Origin: Cylindrospermum stagnale PCC 7417
GTDB lineage: Bacteria; Cyanobacteriota; Cyanobacteriia; Cyanobacteriales; Nostocaceae
Assembly (NCBI RefSeq): GCF_000317535.1
Contig: NC_019757.1
Span: 6,588,501-6,652,500, forward strand
Length of the DNA stretch: 64,000 nt
Direction: 5' to 3'
Below, piece by piece: positions 26,682 through 36,093 of the stretch (position 1 is the first letter of the stretch; each line of letters begins with the position of its first letter). The position numbers and the translations under genes were made by a program. The notes under the pieces were generated by a model. The model worked only from the letters and a program-made list of their open reading frames with translations, made no database searches and was not told where the DNA came from.

Positions 26682-27185
26682 ATGGATATTCATTCTTTGA
26701 TGCAAAAATTTACCGAACTTGGTTATGTGACAGTCGGAAGAGGCCCAAAACATCCTGAATCACCTAGCCTAGAATTACAAAAAGAAATTGATAGTTTCCT
26801 CGAACAATATTCTTTTCTACGAAAAGATCCGGGATATATTGATTTTCTGGAATATTATTCTGGAGCAATGGTTGATTGGCCTAAAGGAGAATTAGTCATA
26901 GCAATATTTGGCTTTTTAGAAGAAATAAGCTTTCATCTGATTAAAGATGGGGGTGAAGTGATTGATGATGATGGATTTTATGCGTTTTGTACTTCGGTGG
27001 TTCGAGTTGGAGAAGGTCAAGATATGGAAAACGAATCTATAGGTTTAGGCTACACGTTCGATGCTACCGGAACTCGGCGTTGGGGTGTTTACCGTTCCAT
27101 TGAAGGTGGAGAATGCGAATGGTATTGCGATAGCTTCCTGGAATGGCTGGAAAAACTTATCGATAAAAATGGGTTACTGGTGTAG
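26682..27185 (+). CDS. SMI1/KNR4 (SUKH)-like protein, putative immunity type
   Basis: About 167 residues from ATG 26682 (MDIHSLMQKFTELGYV); a longer frame from 26577 adds sequence without protein character. The segment IDSFLEQYSFLRKDPGYIDFLEYYSG and the C-terminal WYCDSFLEWLEKLI follow the SUKH pattern. That superfamily often serves as immunity proteins against polymorphic toxins. The match is by eye and moderate. No toxin gene is adjacent, so it may be an orphan immunity gene. Confidence 0.5.
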   Translation: MDIHSLMQKFTELGYVTVGRGPKHPESPSLELQKEIDSFLEQYSFLRKDPGYIDFLEYYSGAMVDWPKGELVIAIFGFLEEISFHLIKDGGEVIDDDGFYAFCTSVVRVGEGQDMENESIGLGYTFDATGTRRWGVYRSIEGGECEWYCDSFLEWLEKLIDKNGLLV

Positions 27186-27243
27186 AGAGGAGCAAGTTGC
27201 AATTGTTGTGACTTGGAGAATGCACTAATACTTTTTACTTTGA

Positions 27244-28122
27244 TTGGTAACTATAATAATTTCCTTTGAAATTACAGATTTAGAGGCTAGAGAATATCTC
27301 CAATCTGATATGAACCAAGCTTTGGAAACAGCTAAAAATGCCTTTAGTGATTTTATGTTGTTTGCAACCCAGACTTTAGAGTCTACTTCAGAGTCAAACC
27401 TAATTTCTTCAGTCTTAGGGGTTAATTCTCAAGAATTGCAAAATAAACCTGAAATTGCTCAAGCTGCTGTTGATAATTTATACACAAACTTAAAAGACTT
27501 ATTAAGTGAAGGCACATTACAAAACCCTGAGCAAATAGTTATTGCAAATTCTCGTATCAATTCCTTACAAGAGACGCTGCAATCTCAAGGAATCAATATC
27601 AGTGAAGAAATGGAGGAATTAACTAATAAATTAGAATAAATTTCGGGTTCACCTAGTATTCAGCAGAATTTACCATTAATTTTTGCTAATTTACAAAATT
27701 TTATTAACGACATTGACAAGTCTCCTGAAAAATTGGGAGAGACATTTGATGCAATAATTCAGTCTGTAAGTGACGAATTATTAACTGCTCAAAAACAGCA
27801 ACTAGAACAAAAGCAACAATAGCAGTATAAACAATCAGCGCAAGAAGCGATCGCCGAATCTTTCAGATCGTTGGGTATCCCCTCATTTGCTGGTGATGAA
27901 GCAAATTCACCAGTAAAAATAGCCCTACTAGATTTAGATAAATTATTTTGGCGTATTGATCAGCGGTTACAGGAACTACCAGCAGGTAAATTTGAGGGGA
28001 GAAAAGAGGTTGAATTGTTAATTGAAATTGAAGAATTCAGAGAGCAGTTAGGTGTTTATGAGAGACTTATCATAAAAATAGATGAAAATCCAGATATAGG
28101 GTTGGCTTCTACTTCTTTATGA
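27244..28122 (+). pseudogene. Hypothetical protein with two in-frame stops
   Basis: One reading frame of 293 codons runs from TTG 27244 to the stop at 28120. It is broken by TAA (27637-27639) and TAG (27820-27822) with no shift of frame. The three parts read as one acidic helical protein (LEAREYLQSDMNQALETAK; FANLQNFINDIDKSPEKL; DLDKLFWRIDQRLQELP). The TAG lies in a glutamine-rich run (KQQLEQKQQ*QYKQ), so CAG to TAG is likely. No family recognised. A TGA directly before 27244 leaves no ATG start, so the 5' end may also be lost. Confidence 0.55.
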
Positions 28123-28181
28123 ACTTGTATATTAAGATCTCCCAACCCACGTCAGTCCGCACAACTTTAGTCATATGAGCA

Positions 28182-28275
28182 AGGTTGGGTTGTAGCTTGC
28201 TTCTGCGGAGCAGTAAGAAGTGAAACCCAACACAACCTCGGAAATGTTGGGTTTCGTTCCTCAAGCCAACCTATG
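28182..28275. repeat. GTTGGGTT / AACCCAAC dispersed repeat
   Basis: Several interleaved GTTGGGTT and AACCCAAC motifs form an imperfect palindrome between 28182 and 28275. It is the same repeat family as at 10993, 40106 and 53162. It lies between two convergent genes. Confidence 0.6.
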
Positions 28276-28337
28276 CAGTTTAGGGTTTTTGGCTCTAACT
28301 GAACCGTATTAACCTAACCTATTAACTAGTAACGAAT

Positions 28338-28859
28338 CTAGCCGATTGACTTCAAGTAGTTCCTGAGAGTGGCGATGTTTTCATCATAGGCAGATTCCTG
28401 ACCTATGGAAACTTTGCTTCTCACAAAAGGCTTAAATGTTAATTCCCTAGCAGCAAAGAAATTATTAAATCCATCCGGTTGAAGAGTATCTCCGTTGAGA
28501 CCAATTGCCCAGAAATTAGATTTGTAATACTCTAGCTCTTTGATTGTAGATTCGACCGATGCTTGTTCCTCGGCACGGATGTTTGCTATGTATCTCTCTA
28601 GTGTTGTAATATTCTCACCGTAAGCAGAGGGTGAACCTACTGAAACACCTTGATTGTTAATGTAGTACTTGAATGATAATCCTCGTTGACTAAAGAACCC
28701 CAGGAATCCATCTGGTTGAAAAGTATCTCCGTTGAGACCGATTGCCCAGTTATTATTCTGGTAATTCTGAAGTTCTTTGAGCTTATCTTGAGTAGCTCTA
28801 ATCTCTTGTGCAGGAATTAATGAAACCTGTCTGGCAGCAACCAAGGTAACTGTAGCCAT
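28338..28859 (-). CDS. Hypothetical protein with a tandemly duplicated ~70-residue domain
   Basis: 173 residues made of two homologous halves. Each has an aromatic helix (LQNYQNNNWAIGLNGDTFQP and LEYYKSNFWAIGLNGDTLQP), then DGF..FF, an FK/F.. strand, and a helix ending ENITTLERYI or ENIATLRNYL. No signal peptide is obvious, although the N-terminus MATVTLVAARQVSLIPAQE is mildly hydrophobic. I do not recognise the domain. Good coding character and strong internal conservation (WAIGLNGDT identical in both) support a real gene. Confidence 0.68.
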   Translation of the reverse strand: MATVTLVAARQVSLIPAQEIRATQDKLKELQNYQNNNWAIGLNGDTFQPDGFLGFFSQRGLSFKYYINNQGVSVGSPSAYGENITTLERYIANIRAEEQASVESTIKELEYYKSNFWAIGLNGDTLQPDGFNNFFAARELTFKPFVRSKVSIGQESAYDENIATLRNYLKSIG

Positions 28860-29197
28860 AGTTGAAATCTTTTTCCATGATTTACTGTACTCAGAATATT
28901 AGAGATGCCAACAAAAATAAATCATCCCCTAGAGTAGTAGAGGAGTTGCTGAATAGCAGTATATTTGTGTATTTTAGTCAGTTTTGGGGTGATGTTTCAT
29001 AGGAGGGAAAAACAACAGTTGCTACAATTCTTCTTAACTGAACCGTATTGGTTAATAGGTAGTCGAGAGGGCGCAAAGAGCGGGCACTTTGCACCATCAC
29101 ACATAGCAGAACAGAGACGCTTGCTGTAAAAAATTTGTAACTTTAATACAGCAATGGTTGATTAATTTATTGCGTAATTAGCAGTAATTTTTCTAGA
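28860..29197. other. Gene-free stretch
   Basis: No gene is seen. It holds the promoter region of the duplicated-domain gene at its left side and the 3' flank of the large STAND gene at its right. The motif AACTGAACCGTATT at about 29037 recurs near 28300 and, with one change, near 14983. Confidence 0.35.
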
Positions 29198-32100
29198 TCA
29201 CTTATTAGGACACAAAGTGCGATCGCTTTTCGTCACCTTCGGATTATGCAACAGATAGTCATTTATTAAACCACAACCATTATCCAGTAAGCTTTCCAGC
29301 TTAATATCTGCCAGATTTCGCCAAATCACCGTACCATTACCACTACCCGCAGCCAGAGTTTTACCATCAGGGCTAAAACTGACACTGGTTAACTCATCCT
29401 TATCACCCTTCAAAGCAATCAGCAGCGTCCCTTCCCGGTTCCACAGCCTCACCTTATCATCACTGCTGACAGCCAGAGTTTTACCATCGGGACTAAAACT
29501 AACACTGATGAAACCATCACCATCCCCTGAGAGAGTTTTGAGAAAAGTCCCTTCCCGGCTCCAAAGTTTCACTGTACTATCAATACTGGCTGAGGCTATA
29601 GTTTTTCCATCAGGTGACCAGGCTACACCATTTACCCGCCGGCTATGACCAGTTAAGTTGTGCAGCAGTTTACCATCACGTCCCCAAACCTTCACCGTAG
29701 CGTCATCACTGGCTGATGCTAACAACTGACTATCAGGGCTAAAGCTGACCCAATTCACGGCGTTGGTATGTCCCTGCAAAGTATTCAGCAGTTGACCATC
29801 GCGACTCCAGAGTTTCACTGTTTTATCTTTGCTAGCTGAAGCGATAGTTTCTCCATCAGCTGACCAAGCTACACCTAAAACCGCATCTTTGTGACCCTTC
29901 AAAGTATTCAGCAGTTGACCATCGCGACTCCAGAGTTTCACTGTTTTATCTTTGCTAGCTGAAGCGATAGTTTCTCCATCAGCTGACCAAGCTACACCCC
30001 AGACTTGATCCTCATCACCTGGTAAAGTATTCAGCAGTTGACCATCGCGACTCCAGAGTTTCACTGTTTTATCTCGACTCGCCGCCGCCAACGTTTTACC
30101 ATCAGGACTAAAACTGATGCTAGTAATCCAATCATTATTAGCTTTGGGGTTTCGCAGCAACACATCATCCCATCGCCAAAGTCTAATAGTTTTATCCCGA
30201 CCGGCAGAAATCAAAGTCTTGCTATCTGGACTAAAGCTGACACTATTTACCCAATTATTATGTCCCTTCAAGGTTCCTAACAGTGCACCAGACCGACTCC
30301 AGAGTTTAATTGTCTCGTCGGTACTAGCTGAAGAGATTGTTTGACCATTAGGACTAAAACTCACACTAGTCACACCAGCACTATGTCCCGACAGAGTTCT
30401 CAAAAACTTACCGTCTCGACTCCAGAGTTTCACCGTCTTATCTAAACTGGCGGTAGCAATTGTTTGACCATCCGGTGACCAAGCTACACTTTTAACGGCA
30501 TCTTCATGTCCCTGTAAAACCTTCAGCAATTTACCTTCTCGACTCCATAGCTTGGTTATATTGTCAGCACTCACCGCCGCAATTATTTGACCATCAGGCG
30601 ACCAAGCTACACCCAAAACCGCATTACCAAACCCTGTTAAAGTGTTGAGCAGTTGACCGTCACGACTCCACAATTTCACCGTTTTATCTAAAGAAGCAGA
30701 AGCAATAATTTGACTATCGGGACTAAAACTGACACCATTTACCACAGCCTGATGCCCTGATAAAGTAGCCAGCAGCTTACCCTCCCGACTCCACAGTTTT
30801 ATCGTCTTATCCTGACTAGCGGAAGCAATAATTTGACTATCAGGGCTGAATGTAGCGCTATTCACCACATCATCATGCCCCGCCAAGGTGTGTAACAAGC
30901 TACCATCAGGACGCCAAAGGTCGATAGTTGCGTCTGCACTGGCTGAGGCAATCAAAGAACCATCAGGGCTGAATGTAGCGCTATTGACCCCAGACAAATG
31001 TCCCTCCAAGCGATTGCGCTCTTTTACCCCGTAAACTGCCTGGTATAGGGACGTTAGCACCAGTTGCCGCGTATAGGAATCTACCCAGATATTCTGTTGT
31101 AATTTTCTGCCAGCCTTCAAACCTTCTTTGACAGCATCGATGCCTTTTTGTGAGGCAAAAAGTGCTTCACTGGATGCACTGAGGGTTTTAATTTCGCTAT
31201 CTACTGCGGTGATTATAGAAATAGTTAACCCGAATATGGCAAAAATAGAAGCACCAAGGGCAATTTTCAGGGAACGATTTAAGCGAACTTCACTCAGCCG
31301 TTGTTTTTCTTGACTTTCGACTAATTGAGTAGTTAACTCTTTTTCTTTAAGTTCGGCTCGCAGGTGTTCAATTTCTAACTGAGTCAGTTCTTCTCGCTTG
31401 CGTAGCTCCCGCAGTTCTGTAACTAAATCTAATCCCTGTTGGGGTTGAGTATCTACCAATTTAGCTTGCTGCTTTTTTTGCCGCAGTTCGCTTTTAAGTC
31501 GCTCAATTTCCGTTTGACTTTGGTCTACTTTGTCACGTAATTGATTCAGTTGTGCCTGTAAGCTAGATTCTTGTTGTTGGAGGTAGCGAATCAAGTCTAC
31601 TAAATAATCATGAATTAGTTGATAGCGTTCGGGAACATCGGGGAATAACACTACTAACCCAGAGCGCACTAAAATATCTAAAACTAACTCTAATTTGGCA
31701 GCATCTTCTAATTCTGCTAGTTCTGCTGCTAACTCAGCACGGGTTTTAAATGGACGTTTGTTACTTTCATCTGTTAATAAATACAAGACGAGTAAAGCTG
31801 CGCGTTCATTTTCGGTTCCGCAGTCTTTAATCAGTTCTTTGATGTAGCGCTCGATCAGTTTATTTGGTCGATAGGGCTGATATTGCTCTAATTTGGTAAT
31901 GCGCTCATCTTGCAGTTGTGCTCCCACTACCTGCAACTCAATCGGGCGGACTTCTCCTAGTTCTGCTGATAAATCTTCGACTAAGGCATCAATCAAAGTA
32001 GGTTCTAAATTAAATTGCGATCGCTCGGTTAACTTTTGGATAATAGCTCTGGCATATTCTGGGGAAAAATTATTTAACTGATAGCGGATATTTTTGTCAA

Positions 32101-34282
32101 GAATATTATTATTAATTGCTTCCAGTGCCGAGAGATGTTTAAATTCTAATAATCGATGTAAATAATCTTCTCGCAAAGATAAGATAACTTTGACAAAGGA
32201 TATATTCAGACAGTCGCTAATAAATCTATCAAATTCTTGCTTTTGATTGCGGTCAGTATAACCAAAGAAATATTCTTCAAATTGGTCAAAAATTAAAACC
32301 GTAATTAAATGGTTATCAGCATTTTCGCGTAATTGCTGCCAAATCTCGTCAATGGTGGTGGGTGTAGCCAGTTCAATGGCTGGACTTCCCTTAATCAGAG
32401 AGACTGCCGCTGTTAAAGATTTCCCTAATTCCCGCACCCAATCGGTATAAACTTGTAGTACCACAGGTACGGCAATTTGATCACCAATAGCGCGATTTTG
32501 CAATGCTGGGACTAAGCCTGCGCTGACGGTTGAACTCTTACCCACTCCTGATTGACCGTGAATCACCGTTAACTTTTGATCAGCGCGGCTAATTCTGCCA
32601 ATTAAGTTATTAATATCACCTTCCCGACCAGAGGCAGCAATTTCTAAAGCGACGCTGCGATTGCCGGTAGATGACATCAAAGCTGGGTTGGTGGCTTGTC
32701 TTTGGGGTTGGAGACGACCGGCACCGATGAAAGCGCGAAAGCCGTACTGCTGCTCAACAGAACGGCGTTTTTGGCGAATAATGTATGCTTCCAGATAGCG
32801 ACCTGCTTCAAAATAAAGCGATCGCATATTCCGCAATAAGCGAATATAACGATGGGCATCATATTGATGCTCGCTATTTTCTAAAGCTGCTGACAGTTCT
32901 AAAGTTGCTTTTTCTAGATATTCATCAGCTATGTCTTGCTCACCTATATGACGCTGTGCCTTCGCTAAAATCAAATAATAAATTTGTCCCAGCAGCAAGG
33001 GAAACAAGCTGTGATGTGGTTCATGATGTTTTTGTGCTTCCCCTAATTTCAGTAGCGCTACATGAGCTAAAATACTCGCTTGCACCCACCTGAATTGCTG
33101 CACAGCTACTTGAGCCAGAAAACCGTAGTCGCAGGCCAGTTGAATTTGGCTACCATAATTTTGATGCAACTCCAGAGACTCTTGAGCAATAAGTTGCAAT
33201 TCTGACCATTCTTGGAGATGTTGCAAAACTTCAGCGAGTTTAGCAATAAACTCAGCAACTAAATCTACACGTTTAGCTACATGAAAAACATTCAAACATT
33301 GCTGAAAATAATATTTAGCGTCATACCAATGACGGCGATTTTCTGTTTGATTTTGTTCTGCCAAACGGGAATAACATAAACCAATGTAAAAAAATAAAAC
33401 TCCCTGGCGTAGCAGATGAAGCGACGGAGAGACAGGAATAGGAGATTTCGATGAATTTTCCCATTCTACAATACCTCTTCTTCTCTCTCTTCGCTGCCTC
33501 TGTCCTTCTTTTATCGTTTCTTCTTGCCAAAATTGCCAGCTTTGGAGAAAGTGGGTTAAAGCTAACTTTATCCGGTCACTGACATAATCATCTAGACCAA
33601 AAACAAATTGCAGACTAGCATTTAATTCTGGCTCTAAGCTAATACCGCGATGTTCTAACTCTTTAATCGCAAACTGGAGTTCATAACTGCGCTGCCAGAC
33701 TTGCTCTAAAGTGAAATTATCAACATTTATTTGATTATTTTGATCAGTGTTAGCGTGTAACACTGTGGCGAACAAAGAGTCAGTTTCTTGTTGCAGAAAT
33801 AGCAACAAATCTGGAGAGGTCATTTCAAACCGAATCGGTGTTGCTGCCCAACTAGCGAAATCTGGTGCCAAGCGCACTAGCTTTTGCAATACTTCTTCAT
33901 TTACCCACAAAACCATTGGGAAGGTGTGGCGTTTGCGAAATTCGTCGCGAATGTGATTGATCGAAGTTAGTAAGTCATCAAGTCCATCTACTGACTCTAA
34001 ACCCAAGATCATTAATGCTAAGGGTTGATCAACCGTTAGCTGGAAATGGATAGTTGTATAAAGACTTCTGGCATTGCGGGGCAAAACTACCTTTTGAATT
34101 TGGTAAGCTCCCATCGTCAGTTCTGTAAGTCTTTGCAGGAGTAGCTCCTGCAAGACTTGATAGTTACAGCACACCAAAACCACCGAGAATTGACCACTAG
34201 AGAGGGAAATTGCCCTCCCCAAACTCCGCAGAGCACGCTCGTTAGCCGCTGTTATATCTACTGGTGGGTGTCGTTCAACCAT
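29198..34282 (-). CDS. nSTAND ATPase with coiled coil, TM helix and 14 WD40 repeats
   Basis: 1694 residues. Residues 1-200 form an ATPase-like domain without a Walker A (VLVCCNYQVLQELLLQRL, PMVLWVNEEVLQKLVRLAPD), then a helical/TPR-like region. The nSTAND1 NTPase has Walker A GQSGVGKSS (about 576-584) and Walker B VLIFDQFEEYFF (about 664), followed by a winged-helix/helical part. A coiled coil lies at about 915-1000, a TM helix (IALGASIFAIFGLTISIIT) near 1006, and 14 WD40 blades of 41 residues from about 1090 to 1665, enough for two seven-bladed propellers. The layout is that of NLR-like sensors: propeller senses, NTPase switches. No nuclease or protease effector is visible. It overlaps the upstream ATPase gene by 25 bp. 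Confidence 0.9.
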   Translation of the reverse strand: MVERHPPVDITAANERALRSLGRAISLSSGQFSVVLVCCNYQVLQELLLQRLTELTMGAYQIQKVVLPRNARSLYTTIHFQLTVDQPLALMILGLESVDGLDDLLTSINHIRDEFRKRHTFPMVLWVNEEVLQKLVRLAPDFASWAATPIRFEMTSPDLLLFLQQETDSLFATVLHANTDQNNQINVDNFTLEQVWQRSYELQFAIKELEHRGISLEPELNASLQFVFGLDDYVSDRIKLALTHFLQSWQFWQEETIKEGQRQRRERRRGIVEWENSSKSPIPVSPSLHLLRQGVLFFYIGLCYSRLAEQNQTENRRHWYDAKYYFQQCLNVFHVAKRVDLVAEFIAKLAEVLQHLQEWSELQLIAQESLELHQNYGSQIQLACDYGFLAQVAVQQFRWVQASILAHVALLKLGEAQKHHEPHHSLFPLLLGQIYYLILAKAQRHIGEQDIADEYLEKATLELSAALENSEHQYDAHRYIRLLRNMRSLYFEAGRYLEAYIIRQKRRSVEQQYGFRAFIGAGRLQPQRQATNPALMSSTGNRSVALEIAASGREGDINNLIGRISRADQKLTVIHGQSGVGKSSTVSAGLVPALQNRAIGDQIAVPVVLQVYTDWVRELGKSLTAAVSLIKGSPAIELATPTTIDEIWQQLRENADNHLITVLIFDQFEEYFFGYTDRNQKQEFDRFISDCLNISFVKVILSLREDYLHRLLEFKHLSALEAINNNILDKNIRYQLNNFSPEYARAIIQKLTERSQFNLEPTLIDALVEDLSAELGEVRPIELQVVGAQLQDERITKLEQYQPYRPNKLIERYIKELIKDCGTENERAALLVLYLLTDESNKRPFKTRAELAAELAELEDAAKLELVLDILVRSGLVVLFPDVPERYQLIHDYLVDLIRYLQQQESSLQAQLNQLRDKVDQSQTEIERLKSELRQKKQQAKLVDTQPQQGLDLVTELRELRKREELTQLEIEHLRAELKEKELTTQLVESQEKQRLSEVRLNRSLKIALGASIFAIFGLTISIITAVDSEIKTLSASSEALFASQKGIDAVKEGLKAGRKLQQNIWVDSYTRQLVLTSLYQAVYGVKERNRLEGHLSGVNSATFSPDGSLIASASADATIDLWRPDGSLLHTLAGHDDVVNSATFSPDSQIIASASQDKTIKLWSREGKLLATLSGHQAVVNGVSFSPDSQIIASASLDKTVKLWSRDGQLLNTLTGFGNAVLGVAWSPDGQIIAAVSADNITKLWSREGKLLKVLQGHEDAVKSVAWSPDGQTIATASLDKTVKLWSRDGKFLRTLSGHSAGVTSVSFSPNGQTISSASTDETIKLWSRSGALLGTLKGHNNWVNSVSFSPDSKTLISAGRDKTIRLWRWDDVLLRNPKANNDWITSISFSPDGKTLAAASRDKTVKLWSRDGQLLNTLPGDEDQVWGVAWSADGETIASASKDKTVKLWSRDGQLLNTLKGHKDAVLGVAWSADGETIASASKDKTVKLWSRDGQLLNTLQGHTNAVNWVSFSPDSQLLASASDDATVKVWGRDGKLLHNLTGHSRRVNGVAWSPDGKTIASASIDSTVKLWSREGTFLKTLSGDGDGFISVSFSPDGKTLAVSSDDKVRLWNREGTLLIALKGDKDELTSVSFSPDGKTLAAGSGNGTVIWRNLADIKLESLLDNGCGLINDYLLHNPKVTKSDRTLCPNK
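29778..29998. repeat. Identical 98-bp units in adjacent WD40 blades
   Basis: Bases 29778-29875 and 29901-29998 are identical, 123 bp (41 codons) apart; the first 51 bases recur again from 30024. This is a recent in-frame duplication of blades within the STAND gene. Confidence 0.85.
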
Positions 34283-35589
34283 GATTTAAATTTTTGCGTT
34301 TCGGCTAACACTGGGTTGACGGCAAACCAAGCACCCTGGCGATCGCGATATTCAAAGACAAATAAACTCCGCAACAGAGTGTGGTACTCAATTTCACCGC
34401 CAACTCGTTGCTTTTGCACCACCTGAAAAATTAAATCCCACTCATGGGGGTCGATGGCTTTGGCTCGGTAATCTCGCTGTCTTTGAATCACCAATTCGAC
34501 ACAGTCACGGTCAAAGGGTGGATCTTGGTCACGGAGACAGTCAAACAGCAACCCTAGCAAGTCGCGCACATGACCACCACTGATCAGACACAACCGATCT
34601 AAAGTTTCCAGACTATCAAATACCTCCGTAATCAAGCCTAACCGATCGCCTACCAAAATGTCGGGGAAGGCTCTAGCCAAAACCATTTGCCGCATCAGTT
34701 CTAGCCCTTCGGGAAAAATTTCCCCAGAACGTAGACGCACGGGTATCATTGGCAATACTTTTGGTGCTACCCCACCCCCCAAGCGGTGTTGGAGTTCGGC
34801 GCTATCGTTAGAGAAAGTGATAGCTAGGGGAATTGTGTAAACTACGTGGCAATGCAGTTTGCGTAATTGTTCACCCCGCTCGATGAATAAATATTCAGGA
34901 AGCGATCGCCCCGATGGTAAAGGACGAATTGCTACTCTGTCTAGGTTATCGACAATTACCACCAGTCCTTTTTTGCCTTTAGCTTTGAGTACAGCGTTAG
35001 CAGGTTCTAGCAGTTCTTTGTTAATTGAGAACAGAATATTTTCTGTCCGTGGTTCCAGATAGTCTCTTAAGCGTCGCCGTAATTGGGGGCTTTCTTTCGT
35101 TTTAGCGGTAATTTTGGCAATTCCAACAGACAATTCAGCTTCAACCCCAAGTTCAATCGGGGTTTGCAGAAAATCCACCACCTCAGCAAACAACTTGGTA
35201 AAGTAGCTAGGTTTGAGGCGAATTTGCATCGCTTCTAGGCTTTCACTCACCTGACCTGCGATCGCCAACAGAATATCAGTCACATCCACATCCGCCATTT
35301 CCAGCACACGGGTGGACTCAAAATAAACTACCTGAAATTTCTGTTCCTCCAACTCAGCTTTCAGGCGCAACAACTCCGTGGATTTACCACAACCAAGGTG
35401 TCCTGTAAATAGCTGACAGGTTGGTGCATCCGGCGAGATGCGGGTGATAGTGCGCTGCAAAGCCTCAATAATTTTGCCCCCCCGCACCGAGGCAAAATCG
35501 ATATAGTACCGGCGATCGGCAGCATTTCCTATCATTAGTGGTCTGCTGGGATTGCAAGCCTGATAAAATCTTTCTAAATCTAGGAGCAT
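34258..35589 (-). CDS. P-loop ATPase (AAA/STAND-like), partner of the WD40-STAND protein
   Basis: 443 residues. After an N-terminal segment (MLLDLERFYQACNPSRPLMI) comes Walker A GHLGCGKST at residues 63-71. Walker B is GLVVIVDNLDRV (Asp214 and following), and a helical part with GGHVRDLLGLLFDCLRDQD follows, as in KAP/AAA-type ATPases. The C-terminal third ends LFVFEYRDRQGAWFAVNPVL, winged-helix-like. No TM segment is seen. Its last 25 bp overlap the start of the nSTAND-WD40 gene, so the two are made from one mRNA with coupled translation. The function is unknown; a regulatory or loader role for the partner is an inference. Confidence 0.82.
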   Translation of the reverse strand: MLLDLERFYQACNPSRPLMIGNAADRRYYIDFASVRGGKIIEALQRTITRISPDAPTCQLFTGHLGCGKSTELLRLKAELEEQKFQVVYFESTRVLEMADVDVTDILLAIAGQVSESLEAMQIRLKPSYFTKLFAEVVDFLQTPIELGVEAELSVGIAKITAKTKESPQLRRRLRDYLEPRTENILFSINKELLEPANAVLKAKGKKGLVVIVDNLDRVAIRPLPSGRSLPEYLFIERGEQLRKLHCHVVYTIPLAITFSNDSAELQHRLGGGVAPKVLPMIPVRLRSGEIFPEGLELMRQMVLARAFPDILVGDRLGLITEVFDSLETLDRLCLISGGHVRDLLGLLFDCLRDQDPPFDRDCVELVIQRQRDYRAKAIDPHEWDLIFQVVQKQRVGGEIEYHTLLRSLFVFEYRDRQGAWFAVNPVLAETQKFKSWLNDTHQ

Positions 35590-36093
35590 AACTAATCGAA
35601 TTCACTCAGGAATAGGGACGACAAAAACACAATAAATATATTTACTTTTGGGAATTAATACTTGACTGTAGTACATCTTACTCAAATTACATTCCAAAAT
35701 AGCAGCACTCCGGATAGTTTTACATATATATGTACTACAGGGGAATGCCTCATTTAAAAATAAAGGCAGCAGAAATACCCTTACAAGTAAAACACTCATA
35801 AACTACTTGCACAACACAAAAGCAAATATTTTTCTGCCCCGTGCCTTCTGCTTTATTTTCTAGTCAAAGCTGCCAAAACTGCCGACTATTAAAAATCTAT
35901 TGCTATAAATTGTAAAAATATCTGAAACAGAAAAAGGTACTATTAAGTACAATTAAAAATTTAGCTCCTGCTAATTTAACCCCACAAAATTTTCATAGCT
36001 GGGTTAATTTATGTAGATAAAATTAGTGTTATTTAAATATAAATTCGCCGTCAAAGCAAGTGCTGTTAACATCCAACTGCAAGTAATTCCCGA
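35590..36093. other. Gene-free, A/T-rich upstream region of the STAND operon
   Basis: No convincing gene; a 65-codon frame on the minus strand (35602-35799) has poor protein character. It contains a palindrome TACATATATATGTA (35721-35734) about 130 bp upstream of the ATPase start, a possible operator or promoter element. Confidence 0.4.

Noticed and set aside
35602-35799. 65-codon minus-strand frame before the STAND operon
   Set aside because: No ribosome site, unusual composition and A/T-rich context; likely the operon's upstream region.
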